64,000 bases of DNA from JBMOMT01 sp049324835. Its GTDB lineage: Bacteria; Chloroflexota; Anaerolineae; CAYNKW01. The first letter of the stretch is position 1. Every line of letters starts with the position of its first letter. The position numbers and the translations under genes are program-made. The DNA lies in NCBI GenBank assembly GCA_049324835.1, contig JBMOMT010000060.1, positions 124,001 to 188,000 on the forward strand. The letters run 5' to 3'. Below are positions 39,563 through 46,869 of this stretch, in pieces. Below the pieces are notes generated by a model. It had not been told where the DNA came from. It did not search any database and saw only the letters and a program-made list of their open reading frames with translations.

Positions 39563-40341
39563 GGCTCGGGGCCAGCCGCCCTCTCGGCGCGGCGAGTGGC
39601 CCACAGGATGGCCACGCTGCCCAACGAGAGAACCGCCAGCGCTGCCTCGGCGGCTTTTCCGCCCCACGCGCCGTTGATATAAACGGCCACGGCGTTGAGC
39701 AGCGCGTGCCAGCCGATGGCCGCCCACAGCGGCCACAACCGCCCCCGCAGGAAAACCTGCATCACCAGCGCCGCCGCCGAGAGGTGAAACAGCATGGCCA
39801 TCAACCGTTCGGCGGCGGCCAGCAGCGGCATGTAGGCCGGCGTGGCCCAGAATGCTTTCACCTGACGGGCGGCCTCGGCGGCCTGCTCGGCGGGCAGGCC
39901 CAGCGCGGTCACGTCGACGCCGCGCATGGCGGCCATGTTCAGCAACGTGACCCCCACCAGCAGCCCGGTGAGCATCGCTTCCACCCCGCCGTGACCCGCG
40001 CCAAACATGAGCGCCTGCCGCCAGGTGCGGGCCTCCTTGAGCCAGAAGCGATAGACCAGGTAGCGGGCCGTCTCCTCGCACAGGCCGGCGGTGAGGCCCA
40101 ACACGACGGCGTTAAAGGGTAACTGCCACGCCTCCGGCGGCTTGGGCATCCAGTCGAGATTAAACAGCGCGGTCAGCCCAAAGTTGAGCGGCAGATGCAC
40201 CACCTGCGAGCCGACAAAGGCCACCGCCCCGGCGAAAAAGAGCGTCCACGGCAGCCGCCACCGTCGCCAGAGGAACAATCCCAGCGCTACTGGCGCGCCG
40301 AGCATGATGGTGATTTCGATGAGAAAAACAACAGTGAGCAG
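39559..40341 (-). CDS. YhfC-family intramembrane glutamic-type protease
   Basis: About 260 residues with eight or so helices. Signature motifs are CEETARYLVYRFWLK (the Glu-Glu pair likely catalytic) and GAGHGGVEAML, as in the YhfC branch of the CPBP-related membrane proteases. The start is uncertain. A CTG at 40341 has GGGAGG six bases upstream and gives a normal family N-terminus (LTVVFLIEITIMLGAP). A TTG at 40398 lies inside an inverted repeat and adds residues that look non-coding. It belongs to the GntR-controlled unit. Confidence 0.82.
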   Translation of the reverse strand: MLTVVFLIEITIMLGAPVALGLFLWRRWRLPWTLFFAGAVAFVGSQVVHLPLNFGLTALFNLDWMPKPPEAWQLPFNAVVLGLTAGLCEETARYLVYRFWLKEARTWRQALMFGAGHGGVEAMLTGLLVGVTLLNMAAMRGVDVTALGLPAEQAAEAARQVKAFWATPAYMPLLAAAERLMAMLFHLSAAALVMQVFLRGRLWPLWAAIGWHALLNAVAVYINGAWGGKAAEAALAVLSLGSVAILWATRRAERAAGPEP

Positions 40342-40355
40342 AGATGACCTCCCTC

Positions 40356-40416
40356 GGCTGGTAGTTGGTAGATGGGCGAGTCGTTTCCCAGTTACCAATC
40401 TCCCAATGTACCAGCT
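40356..40416. repeat. imperfect inverted repeat between permease and YhfC genes
   Basis: GCTGGTAGTTGGTAGAT (40357-40373) is roughly complementary to TTACCAATCTCCCAATGTACCAGC (split: TTACCAATC, TGTACCAGC) ending at 40415. It could fold as a hairpin. The right arm covers the permease stop codon. Confidence 0.55.
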
Positions 40417-41743
40417 ATTCGTAGCGCAATGCCTCCACCGGGTCGAGCCGCGCGGCGCGGTTGGCCGGCAGCAACCCCGCCAGCAGGGCCACCCCCGTGC
40501 TGAGGACGATGACGGTGATCACCAGCCACGGCGGGAAACGCGAGATGTTGAACGTGGGATAGTCGCTCAGGAACGTGGCGCGAGCGGCCAGGTTGATGAT
40601 CTGGCCGACGACCCAGGCGGCGGCGACGCCAACCAGGCCGCCGAAAAAGCCGATGCTGCCCGCCTCGACGGTGAACAGGAAGCGGATCGTGCCTCTGGAC
40701 GCGCCGACGGCCTTCATGACGCCGATCTCGCGTGTGCGCTCATAGATGGCCATGATGAGCGTGTTGACGATGCCCAGGCTGGCCACGGCCAGCGCGATCA
40801 GCCCCACCACACTCAGCACGCCTTCGATGACGGCAAACACGCCGCGCAGCTCGCCTGCCGCATCGTCGGCGGTGTCGGCCTCGAAATCGCCCAATTCTTC
40901 GATGGCGCGGGCTACGGCATCGGTATTTTTGGGATCGTCGACCGTCACCGCGGCGGCAAAGCCCATGTTCTGGTCGGTATAGTACTCGTCGTCCTCGTTA
41001 AAGTAGCGCGCCATCTCCACGCCATCCTCGTAGGGCACGACGACCTCGGTCGAGGCGATGCTGTCCTCCAGCACGCCGACGATCTCAAAGGTGTAATCCT
41101 GCCCCTCCGGCTCCTTGCTCGAAAAGGGGTTGACCTGGTAGCCCTGGCTCACCCGCACTTCGATCTCTCTGCCCAACGCCTCCTCCGGCCAGGACAGTCC
41201 CCACACGTCCAGGTAGGCATAGGCCACGACTGCCTTGCCCCGGTCGCCATCTTTCAGGCTCCGCCCGGCGGCGATGCCTCGCGTTTCCAATTCGTTGGGT
41301 GACAGCGACTCCAGCGAGACCTGGAAGCGTTTGTCTTGCCCCACCAGCCTGACCCAACGCGCCAGGACGACGATCACCGGGTCGACGCGCTCGACGTGCT
41401 CCAGCGCGGCGATGCGGGCCAGGTCTTGGCCGGTGAAGGTTTTGAACGCGCCGATGGGGTTCAACTGGCCCTCCTGCACTTCCTGTGGCTGCCCGCCAAA
41501 GCCGGTGGTGCTCAGGATCAGGCCCAGCGTGCCGCCGGCCATCCTGGGTTGCACGGAAACGATATCCGGCGCTTGCAGTGAGCTGAACTGGGCGGTGATA
41601 AAGTTCTGCGCCCCCGCACCCAGGCTGACCAGCAGCGCCACGAGCGTCGCGCCGATGACCACCGCCATGACTGTCAACAGCGTGCGTAGTTTACGCCGCC
41701 ACAGGTTGGTGATGGCCGTCCGCAGATAGTCTCTAAACAGCAT
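40415..41743 (-). CDS. MacB/FtsX-type ABC transporter permease
   Basis: 442 residues with the MacB topology: one N-terminal helix (RRKLRTLLTVMAVVIGATLVAL split by a short loop), a large extracytoplasmic domain of about 200 residues, then three helices including VGLIALAVASLGIVNTLIM and the ERTREIGVMKAVGAS coupling segment. Such proteins transmit ATP-driven motion to periplasmic or membrane lipoprotein partners or expel antibiotics. ATG at 41743 follows GGGGAGG and overlaps the end of its ATPase gene by 11 bp. Confidence 0.92.
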   Translation of the reverse strand: MLFRDYLRTAITNLWRRKLRTLLTVMAVVIGATLVALLVSLGAGAQNFITAQFSSLQAPDIVSVQPRMAGGTLGLILSTTGFGGQPQEVQEGQLNPIGAFKTFTGQDLARIAALEHVERVDPVIVVLARWVRLVGQDKRFQVSLESLSPNELETRGIAAGRSLKDGDRGKAVVAYAYLDVWGLSWPEEALGREIEVRVSQGYQVNPFSSKEPEGQDYTFEIVGVLEDSIASTEVVVPYEDGVEMARYFNEDDEYYTDQNMGFAAAVTVDDPKNTDAVARAIEELGDFEADTADDAAGELRGVFAVIEGVLSVVGLIALAVASLGIVNTLIMAIYERTREIGVMKAVGASRGTIRFLFTVEAGSIGFFGGLVGVAAAWVVGQIINLAARATFLSDYPTFNISRFPPWLVITVIVLSTGVALLAGLLPANRAARLDPVEALRYE

Positions 41744-42425
41744 GGGCCGCCTCCCCGTTGTCCTGCACGATCCGACCGTCGCGCAGGGCGATGTGCCGGC
41801 CGGCAAAGGCGGCCACGTCAGGATCGTGCGTCACCACGATCACCGTCAGGCCGCGCTCGCGGTTGAGCCGGACCAACAGCTCGACGATGCCCATGCCGGT
41901 GGTGCTGTCCAGGTTGCCCGTCGGTTCGTCGGCCAGCAACAGCCTGGGCTGGTTGGCCAGCGCGCGGGCGATGCTCACCCGCTGCCGTTCACCGCCGGAA
42001 AGCTCTGTTGGCTTGTGACGCATCCGGTCGGCCAGACCGATGGCCTCCAGCGTCTCGCGTGCCCGGGCCAGCCGCTCTTTACGCGGCGCGCGGGCAAAGA
42101 CCAGTGGCAGGGCCACGTTCTCCAGCGCGGTGAGCGTCGATTGCAGGTTGAACGTCTGAAAGACAAAGCCCACCTGGGCGTTGCGATACCTGGATAGCTC
42201 GCGGTCGGTGGCCCGGCTCAGGTCCTGGCCGTTTACCACGATCGTGCCGGTGGTGGGGGTATCCAGCCCGCCGACGACGTGTAATAGCGTGCTCTTGCCG
42301 CTGCCCGAAGGCCCCAACACGGCCACAAACTCTCCCTCGGCCACCGTCAGACTCACCCCATCCAGCGCGTGGATCGTCTCGTGGCCCATTTTGTAACTGC
42401 GTGTGACATCTCGCAATTCGATCAT
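41733..42425 (-). CDS. MacB/LolD-type ABC transporter ATP-binding protein
   Basis: 230-residue ATPase with Walker A GPSGSGKST, Q-loop VGFVFQTFNL, signature LSGGERQRVSIARAL and Walker B LLLADEPTGNLDS. The family type pairs with FtsX-like permeases such as the downstream gene. ATG at 42425 with GAGG upstream is chosen; a GTG four codons earlier is possible. It lies downstream of an ABC-2 permease gene, from which it is separated by a heptamer tandem repeat. Confidence 0.93.
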   Translation of the reverse strand: MIELRDVTRSYKMGHETIHALDGVSLTVAEGEFVAVLGPSGSGKSTLLHVVGGLDTPTTGTIVVNGQDLSRATDRELSRYRNAQVGFVFQTFNLQSTLTALENVALPLVFARAPRKERLARARETLEAIGLADRMRHKPTELSGGERQRVSIARALANQPRLLLADEPTGNLDSTTGMGIVELLVRLNRERGLTVIVVTHDPDVAAFAGRHIALRDGRIVQDNGEAAHAV

Positions 42426-42445
42426 ATCCAACCTCACGCCTCACC

Positions 42446-42473
42446 TTTGACGTTTGACGTTTGACGTTTGACG
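42446..42473. repeat. heptamer tandem repeat (TTTGACG)x4
   Basis: Four exact head-to-tail copies of TTTGACG, flanked by a direct repeat CACGCCTCAC at 42435-42444 and 42477-42486. The same heptamer recurs at 45071-45119 in the same operon. Confidence 0.85.
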
Positions 42474-42482
42474 CCCCACGCC

Positions 42483-43280
42483 TCACTTCCACCGCGTCAA
42501 AATCGTCTCCCGCTGAAAGAGCCGCACCGCCAGCCATAACACGCCCAGGTTGACCAACGCCACGACCGCCGTCGACCACAGCAGTATCTGCACGTTGAGA
42601 AAGATCTTGCCGGCCAGCACGGCGATGCTGACGCCGATGACCGGCACGATAAAAATCGCCGTGACCTGTTGGGCGGCGCGTGGATCGTTGAGCCGCGACG
42701 AGGCGATGACGCCGCAAGACGTGGACAGCAGCGCGAACAGCGGGCTGAGCAGAGCCATGCCCAGCGTCCACACCGGCCGCACCAACTGGGCGAACACCAC
42801 CCGGCTGGCGATAAAGTACATGCCCACTGCCGTGAGCGCAAAGCTGAGCCAGGCCAGGATCACCGCCGGCGTCACGGCAGCGATCGTTTTGCCCACCAGC
42901 AATTCCGCCGTGCTGACCGGCGTGGCCAGCAGCGGCTCCAGGCTGCGCGTCTCTTTTTCGCCGATGATGCTGTAGGCGGCGATATAGACGGGCAGGGCCA
43001 TGGGGATGAGCAGCAGGTAAAACATGTACTGGTCGTTCATCAGCACGATAAAGCCGTCTTTGGCGCCCAACGCGGCCAGTTCGGGCGGCAGGCCAAAGGA
43101 ACTGCTGCCCGTGTCGAGGTTGAGCTCCTCCTCCGGCGCACGCTGCATGAAATAGGTCGTGCCCAGGATCATGCCCACCATCAAGATGGGCAGCAGGGCC
43201 ATCATGATGACCACCATTTTGTTCTTGCGCATGTCGAGCCATTCTTTTTCGACGATGGCCCAAATTCGGTCTCCGTTCAT
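42483..43280 (-). CDS. ABC-2-type permease (NatB-like)
   Basis: 265-residue membrane protein with an N-terminal helix (MMALLPILMVGMILGTTYF), an outside loop, then five helices, and the GEKETRSLEPLLATPVS segment shared by NatB-like ABC-2 permeases. Its likely ATPase is encoded upstream at 43923-44837, forming an export system for a small ion, peptide or antibiotic. The ATG at 43280 has only a distant GGAG. The last codons overlap a CACGCCTCAC repeat. Confidence 0.9.
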   Translation of the reverse strand: MNGDRIWAIVEKEWLDMRKNKMVVIMMALLPILMVGMILGTTYFMQRAPEEELNLDTGSSSFGLPPELAALGAKDGFIVLMNDQYMFYLLLIPMALPVYIAAYSIIGEKETRSLEPLLATPVSTAELLVGKTIAAVTPAVILAWLSFALTAVGMYFIASRVVFAQLVRPVWTLGMALLSPLFALLSTSCGVIASSRLNDPRAAQQVTAIFIVPVIGVSIAVLAGKIFLNVQILLWSTAVVALVNLGVLWLAVRLFQRETILTRWK

Positions 43281-43337
43281 CGTTGTATCAGACTCCTATC
43301 CCAGACGAGCCGGAATCGAAAAAAGCCAGAGCATTTC

Positions 43338-43394
43338 ACCACCAGGACACAAAGACACCGAGCTCTTTACTTTTCTTCTTTGGGTCTTGGTGGT
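43338..43394. repeat. inverted repeat of the ACCACCAGGACACAAAG type
   Basis: ACCACCAGGACACAAAG (43338-43354) and CTTTGGGTCTTGGTGGT (43378-43394) are near-perfect inverted copies. It lies in the 180-bp gap between the ABC-2 permease and DUF4870 genes; otherwise I see nothing in that gap. Similar Lys-codon-free palindromes are common intergenic repeats in bacteria. Confidence 0.7.
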
Positions 43395-43460
43395 TAATCA
43401 TCTCGCCAAGCGGGCAGCGATTTCACCGGCAAGGCACAGCTTTGTCGCAGAGACGACGCG

Positions 43461-43910
43461 CTATTTCCGGTTTTCCAGCCAGCGGCCGATGACGGCATAG
43501 TTAAAGTCGTGGCCGCCCAGGCAGCGCACTGCGCCCCACAGCCCGTAGAGCACCGTCAGGCCCATGATGCCCAGGGGCAGGATCATCAGGAACAGGCCGA
43601 ACCACAACCCCGCCGGCGGCGTGGTCTGATATACATCGGGGTTGGCCATGAGCGGCGGCAGCAACAAGGCCATCCAGGCACAGCCCCAGCACGCCCACAA
43701 GACCCAGGTCAGCACCATCGTTGCGATCTGGTAAACCAGCGCCTGGAGCGCCTGGCCGGCCGCGTAGGCCGATCTGTCCTTCTGCGTCACCCAGACCACC
43801 AGCGCCGCGGCGATGCCGCCGATGCCGTTGGTGAAAACCCCCAGCAGGATGCTGCCATGGGCCAACCCGGCAAGCACACGTTCCTCTTGGCTGGTCACCT
43901 TTGTCTCCAC
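43461..43910 (-). CDS. DUF4870 membrane protein
   Basis: 149 residues with three to four helices and the DUF4870 pattern (QEERVLAGLAHGSILLG near the start, QKDRSAYAAGQALQALVYQ). Function unknown. The start is GTG at 43910 with GGAGG seven bases upstream. It sits between the two halves of an ABC-2 exporter (ATPase upstream, permease downstream), so it may be an accessory membrane subunit. Confidence 0.85.
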   Translation of the reverse strand: METKVTSQEERVLAGLAHGSILLGVFTNGIGGIAAALVVWVTQKDRSAYAAGQALQALVYQIATMVLTWVLWACWGCAWMALLLPPLMANPDVYQTTPPAGLWFGLFLMILPLGIMGLTVLYGLWGAVRCLGGHDFNYAVIGRWLENRK

Positions 43911-43922
43911 GTTGAGCCTCCT

Positions 43923-44837
43923 TTAGCTCTGCGATTCTTTCATCAGGTCAAAGTAGACCTGTTCCAGCGAGTGTTCTTCTTTTTCCACAAACTGCACCGC
44001 GCCGCCGGCCTCCACCAGCGCCCGCACCACTGCCGGGTTCTGCGATTCGGGATCATCCAACGCCACGCGGATCTGGCTGTCGAATTGCGAGACGCTTTTG
44101 ACAAAGGGCAGCGCCTCCACGGCAGCGATGAGTGCGGGCGTGACCTCTGGCAGCCGGATGAGCACCGACTGCCCGTACAACCCGCGGCGCAGCGCCTCTG
44201 GCGTATCCACACGGATGAGGTGTTGTTTGATGACACCCACGCGGTCGCACAGCCGGTCGGCCTCATCCAGGTTGTGGGTGCAGACAAAGATGGTGCGTCC
44301 CTGGCCACTGAGTTCCTCGACGAAATCGCGCACCACGCGGGCCGCCTCCGGATCGAGCGCGGAAGTCGGCTCGTCCAAAAACAGCACCGGCGGTTCGTGG
44401 AGCAACGCCCGGGCGATGGCCAGCTTTTGGCGCATGCCTTTGGAAAAACCGCCCACCGGCTCGTGCCGCCGCTCCCACAGGCCGAGCATGGTCAGATACT
44501 TTTTCACCTGGCCGGGCGCGTCGTCCACACCGTAGAGCCTGGCGAATAGGCGCAGGTTTTCCTCCGCGTCCAGGCGTGGATACAGCCCCGGCGTCTCGGT
44601 GAGGATGCCAGCGCTGGCGCGGATGGCGTCGTCTTCGGCGCCGATCTGGTGGCCGTTGACCCAGGCTGTGCCGCTCGTGGGTGCGATGAGTGAGGCCAGC
44701 ATCCGCACGGTCGTCGTTTTGCCGGCGCCGTTGGGGCCGAGGAAACCAAAAACTTCACCCTGACGCACCTCAAGCGTCAGGCTGTCTACGGCCAGGATGC
44801 CGTTGAAACGTTTGGTCAAACCTTGTGTTTGGATCAT
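43923..44837 (-). CDS. ABC-2 exporter ATP-binding protein (NatA-like)
   Basis: 304-residue ATPase with Walker A GPNGAGKTTT, the signature region GFSKGMRQKLAIARALLH (SKGMRQK in place of SGGQ, usual in this group), Walker B VLFLDEPTSALDP, and a C-terminal regulatory domain of about 80 residues. Partner: the ABC-2 permease at 42483-43280. ATG at 44837 follows AGGAGACAGGG. The layout GntR regulator then ATPase then permease resembles the Bacillus ytr operon. Confidence 0.93.
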   Translation of the reverse strand: MIQTQGLTKRFNGILAVDSLTLEVRQGEVFGFLGPNGAGKTTTVRMLASLIAPTSGTAWVNGHQIGAEDDAIRASAGILTETPGLYPRLDAEENLRLFARLYGVDDAPGQVKKYLTMLGLWERRHEPVGGFSKGMRQKLAIARALLHEPPVLFLDEPTSALDPEAARVVRDFVEELSGQGRTIFVCTHNLDEADRLCDRVGVIKQHLIRVDTPEALRRGLYGQSVLIRLPEVTPALIAAVEALPFVKSVSQFDSQIRVALDDPESQNPAVVRALVEAGGAVQFVEKEEHSLEQVYFDLMKESQS

Positions 44838-44846
44838 CCCTGTCTC

Positions 44847-45053
44847 CTAAAACCAGCGGTCGCCAGGCTCGCGGCGACGCGCCCCGCCCACGGGCCGCTT
44901 GAGCACGGCCACGAATTCACCCTGAAGGCGCGTCGCGGCGATCACCTCCCACCCCTCTTCGCCCCACAGATTGAGCTCTTCTTCGATCTCTTCGGCGCGA
45001 AAGCCTTTGATCCCGATGCCTGTTTTCAGCACTTTGTATTCCCACCTGGTCAT
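44847..45053 (-). CDS. DUF4177 small protein
   Basis: 68 residues: MTRWEYKVLKTGIGIKGF then EEELNLWGEEGWEVIAAT, the DUF4177 pattern of a short beta-alpha-beta fold. Function unknown; such genes are often found next to transport or signalling genes. ATG at 45053 follows GGAGGGAGC. It lies between the slipin and ABC ATPase genes of the GntR-controlled unit. Confidence 0.82.
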   Translation of the reverse strand: MTRWEYKVLKTGIGIKGFRAEEIEEELNLWGEEGWEVIAATRLQGEFVAVLKRPVGGARRREPGDRWF

Positions 45054-45070
45054 GCTCCCTCCACCTCACG

Positions 45071-45119
45071 TTTGACGTTTGACGTTTGACGTTTGACGTT
45101 TCACGCTTCACGTTTCACG
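45071..45119. repeat. heptamer tandem repeat (TTTGACG/TTTCACG)x7
   Basis: Four TTTGACG copies (45071-45098) followed by TTTCACG, CTTCACG and TTTCACG (45099-45119). The last copies contain the slipin stop codon and its final codons. Confidence 0.85.
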
Positions 45120-46093
45120 CTGTCAGACCCCATCGGAGCCATGCCTGCCAGAGATGTTACCCCGGCCAGCCCGCCCAGGTTCATCGTATCCACCGCGCTG
45201 CTGGGCACGATGACCAGCGCGCCGCGCTCTTTTAAGCCCTCGAAGAGCATGTTCATCGCCCGCAGGTGCAGCGCCACCGGGCTGTCTGCGTACGCCTCGG
45301 CCGCCTCGCGGAAGCTGTGGGCGATCTGCTTCTCGCTCTCGCCCAGGATGACCCGCGCCTGACGCTCACGCTCGGCTTGAGCCTGACGGCTCATGGCATC
45401 TTCCAGCGCCTCCGGGATGACGACATCGCGGATCTCGACCGATTGCACCGTCACGCCCCAGGGGGTGGTGCGCTCGTCGATGATCTTTTGCAGCTCGGCG
45501 TCCATGGCGGCGCGACCCACCAGGATGGCTGCCAGGTCCATCTGGCCGATGATCTCACGCAACGCCGTCTGCGCCGCCCAGGCGATGGCCACGCGATAGT
45601 CTTCCACTTCCAGGGCCGCCTTTTCGGCGTCCCACACCACCCAAAATAGCACGGCGTCCACATCAACGGGCACGGTGTCTTTGGTGAGCGTCTTTTCGGC
45701 GTTAAAGGGCGTGACCATCACGCGGTGATCGATCCAGGCTGGAATGCTGTCCACGACGGGGATGACCCAGAACAGCCCCGGCCCTTTCAGGCCGCGAAAC
45801 CTGCCAAAGCGCAGGACGATGGCCTTTTCCCACTGGTTGGCTACCTTGATGGCGAACAGGAAAGCGAGACCCACCAGCGCGCCGGTCAGGACGATTGCTG
45901 CCAGGAACCAGTCGGCTGCGTCGATCAGGACGTCCAAAACAAGGGCCGTGACGATGCAGAGTGTCAGCACGATCACAAACACCGTCGTCGAGACGCCATT
46001 GACCATTTTCGAAAAATTGTAAGCTTGTTGGGCAGATATACCTGACCTGTCTGTGCGTCGGGCCTGGACGCGAAGATACTTTGAGCTTTGCAT
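45101..46093 (-). CDS. slipin (SPFH/stomatin-type membrane scaffold)
   Basis: 330 residues: N-terminal membrane segments near 38-85, then an SPFH domain (KAIVLRFGRFRGLKGPGLFWVIP split as KAIVLRFGRFRGLKGPGLFW; VDVDAVLFWVVWDAEKAALE; GVTVQSVEIRDVVIPEALED) and the alpha-helical SRQAQAERERQARVILGESE region of stomatin-like proteins. It probably organises membrane microdomains. ATG at 46093 follows AGGAGGACAAC. The C-terminal residues VKREA are encoded by the heptamer repeat array at 45071-45119, so the reading frame ends inside it. Confidence 0.92.
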   Translation of the reverse strand: MQSSKYLRVQARRTDRSGISAQQAYNFSKMVNGVSTTVFVIVLTLCIVTALVLDVLIDAADWFLAAIVLTGALVGLAFLFAIKVANQWEKAIVLRFGRFRGLKGPGLFWVIPVVDSIPAWIDHRVMVTPFNAEKTLTKDTVPVDVDAVLFWVVWDAEKAALEVEDYRVAIAWAAQTALREIIGQMDLAAILVGRAAMDAELQKIIDERTTPWGVTVQSVEIRDVVIPEALEDAMSRQAQAERERQARVILGESEKQIAHSFREAAEAYADSPVALHLRAMNMLFEGLKERGALVIVPSSAVDTMNLGGLAGVTSLAGMAPMGSDSVKREA

Positions 46094-46102
46094 GTTGTCC
46101 TC

Positions 46103-46498
46103 CTAATGTGCTTTCACGCGGCTGAATACTTTTTCCAGTTTGTTCTGGAAGGTCTGTTCCACTTCTCGACGGCTGTACCCCAGGTTGGCCAGTTCATCCA
46201 ACGCCGTGACGATGATGAGCCTCATTTTTTCCTCTCGCATGTGGGTCAGTGACTCCTCTTCGGGGCTATCGGCCACAAACGTGCCCCGCCCCCGTTGGGT
46301 AGAGATGAGCCCTTCCCGTTCGAGTTCAAAATAAGCCCGCACGACGGTGTTAAAGTTGATGCGCAGGTCGGTGGCCAGTTGCCGGATGGTGGGCAGTTGA
46401 TCGCCTGGCTTGAGTTGTCCCGCTGCGATCTGGGCCTTGATCTGCTCCGTGATCTGGGCGTATATCGGCAACCGGCTTTCGGTGTCGATCTGGACCAC
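46103..46498 (-). CDS. GntR-family transcriptional regulator, YtrA subfamily
   Basis: 131 residues: an N-terminal winged helix (PIYAQITEQIKAQIAAGQLK, PTIRQLATDLRINFNTVVRA, ISTQRGRGTFV) and a short C-terminal helical part of about 50 residues, the YtrA type. YtrA regulators repress ABC transporter operons and respond to cell-wall-active antibiotics in Bacillus. The start is GTG at 46498 with AGGAGG six bases upstream. It is the first gene of a minus-strand unit of at least nine genes. The operator over its own promoter points to autorepression. Confidence 0.92.
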   Translation of the reverse strand: MVQIDTESRLPIYAQITEQIKAQIAAGQLKPGDQLPTIRQLATDLRINFNTVVRAYFELEREGLISTQRGRGTFVADSPEEESLTHMREEKMRLIIVTALDELANLGYSRREVEQTFQNKLEKVFSRVKAH

Positions 46499-46530
46499 GC
46501 CTTGCCTCCTATTGTAATACTAATACATTA

Positions 46531-46569
46531 TTGTACTAGTATTATAGTACAATTTTGGGAAAATGTCAA
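46531..46569 (-). promoter_or_regulatory. consensus promoter with overlapping palindromic operator of the GntR unit
   Basis: Minus strand: TTGACA (46569-46564), 17-bp spacer, TATAAT (46546-46541), both perfect. A perfect inverted repeat TTGTACTA-6 bp-TAGTACAA (46531-46552) covers the -10 box. A weaker related half-site array (TTGTAATACTAATACA) continues at 46512-46527. This is the expected layout for autorepression by a YtrA-type GntR protein. Confidence 0.8.
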
Positions 46570-46598
46570 GGCCCAAAAAAGTCATCGAGTCTTTGCCG

Positions 46599-46626
46599 TT
46601 GCAGATTGGCTGCTCTATGCTATAAT
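46599..46626 (+). promoter_or_regulatory. promoter for the DUF4349 lipoprotein, interrupted downstream by a MITE
   Basis: TTGCAG (46599-46604), 16-bp spacer, TGC then TATAAT (46621-46626). The MITE begins at 46635, about where transcription should start, so the element would be transcribed within a 5' leader of roughly 240 nt. Confidence 0.6.
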
Positions 46627-46634
46627 GGACAAAC

Positions 46635-46783
46635 GTAACTGCTCAGCCTACCCTCCCGCAGGCTAAAATCGTTTACCCTGTCCCACAATCTAGTCGACTG
46701 GACGCTGGCGAATCGGCAAATTGCGGCAGTGGGCACGGCATTGCCGTGCCCCTACAAGAGCCTGCGGGAGGGTGAGCAGTTAC
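46635..46783. mobile_element. MITE-like element, copy 3 (IS66-type ends), with perfect 8-bp target duplication
   Basis: 149-bp non-coding element, from GTAACTGCTCAGCC to GAGCAGTTAC, flanked by GGACAAAC at 46627-46634 and 46784-46791 (perfect). It has inner ACCCTCCCGCAGG inverted ends and a central hairpin GGGCACGGCA/TGCCGTGCCC (46731-46751). It shows clear similarity to copies 1 and 2. The rest of the 371-bp gap 46499-46869 holds the GntR promoter/operator and the lipoprotein promoter. Confidence 0.9.
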
Positions 46784-46869
46784 GGACAAACATGGAACCA
46801 GGTGTTGGTTTTGACCGTCTATGAAACAGGTATCACACTTTTGCTGCCATGACATTCAAGGAGGAGAAC

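Noticed and set aside
42446..45119. Heptamer arrays considered as a CRISPR or replication iteron
   Set aside because: Seven-base units without unique spacers, inside an operon and away from dnaA- or rep-like genes; too short and regular for CRISPR.
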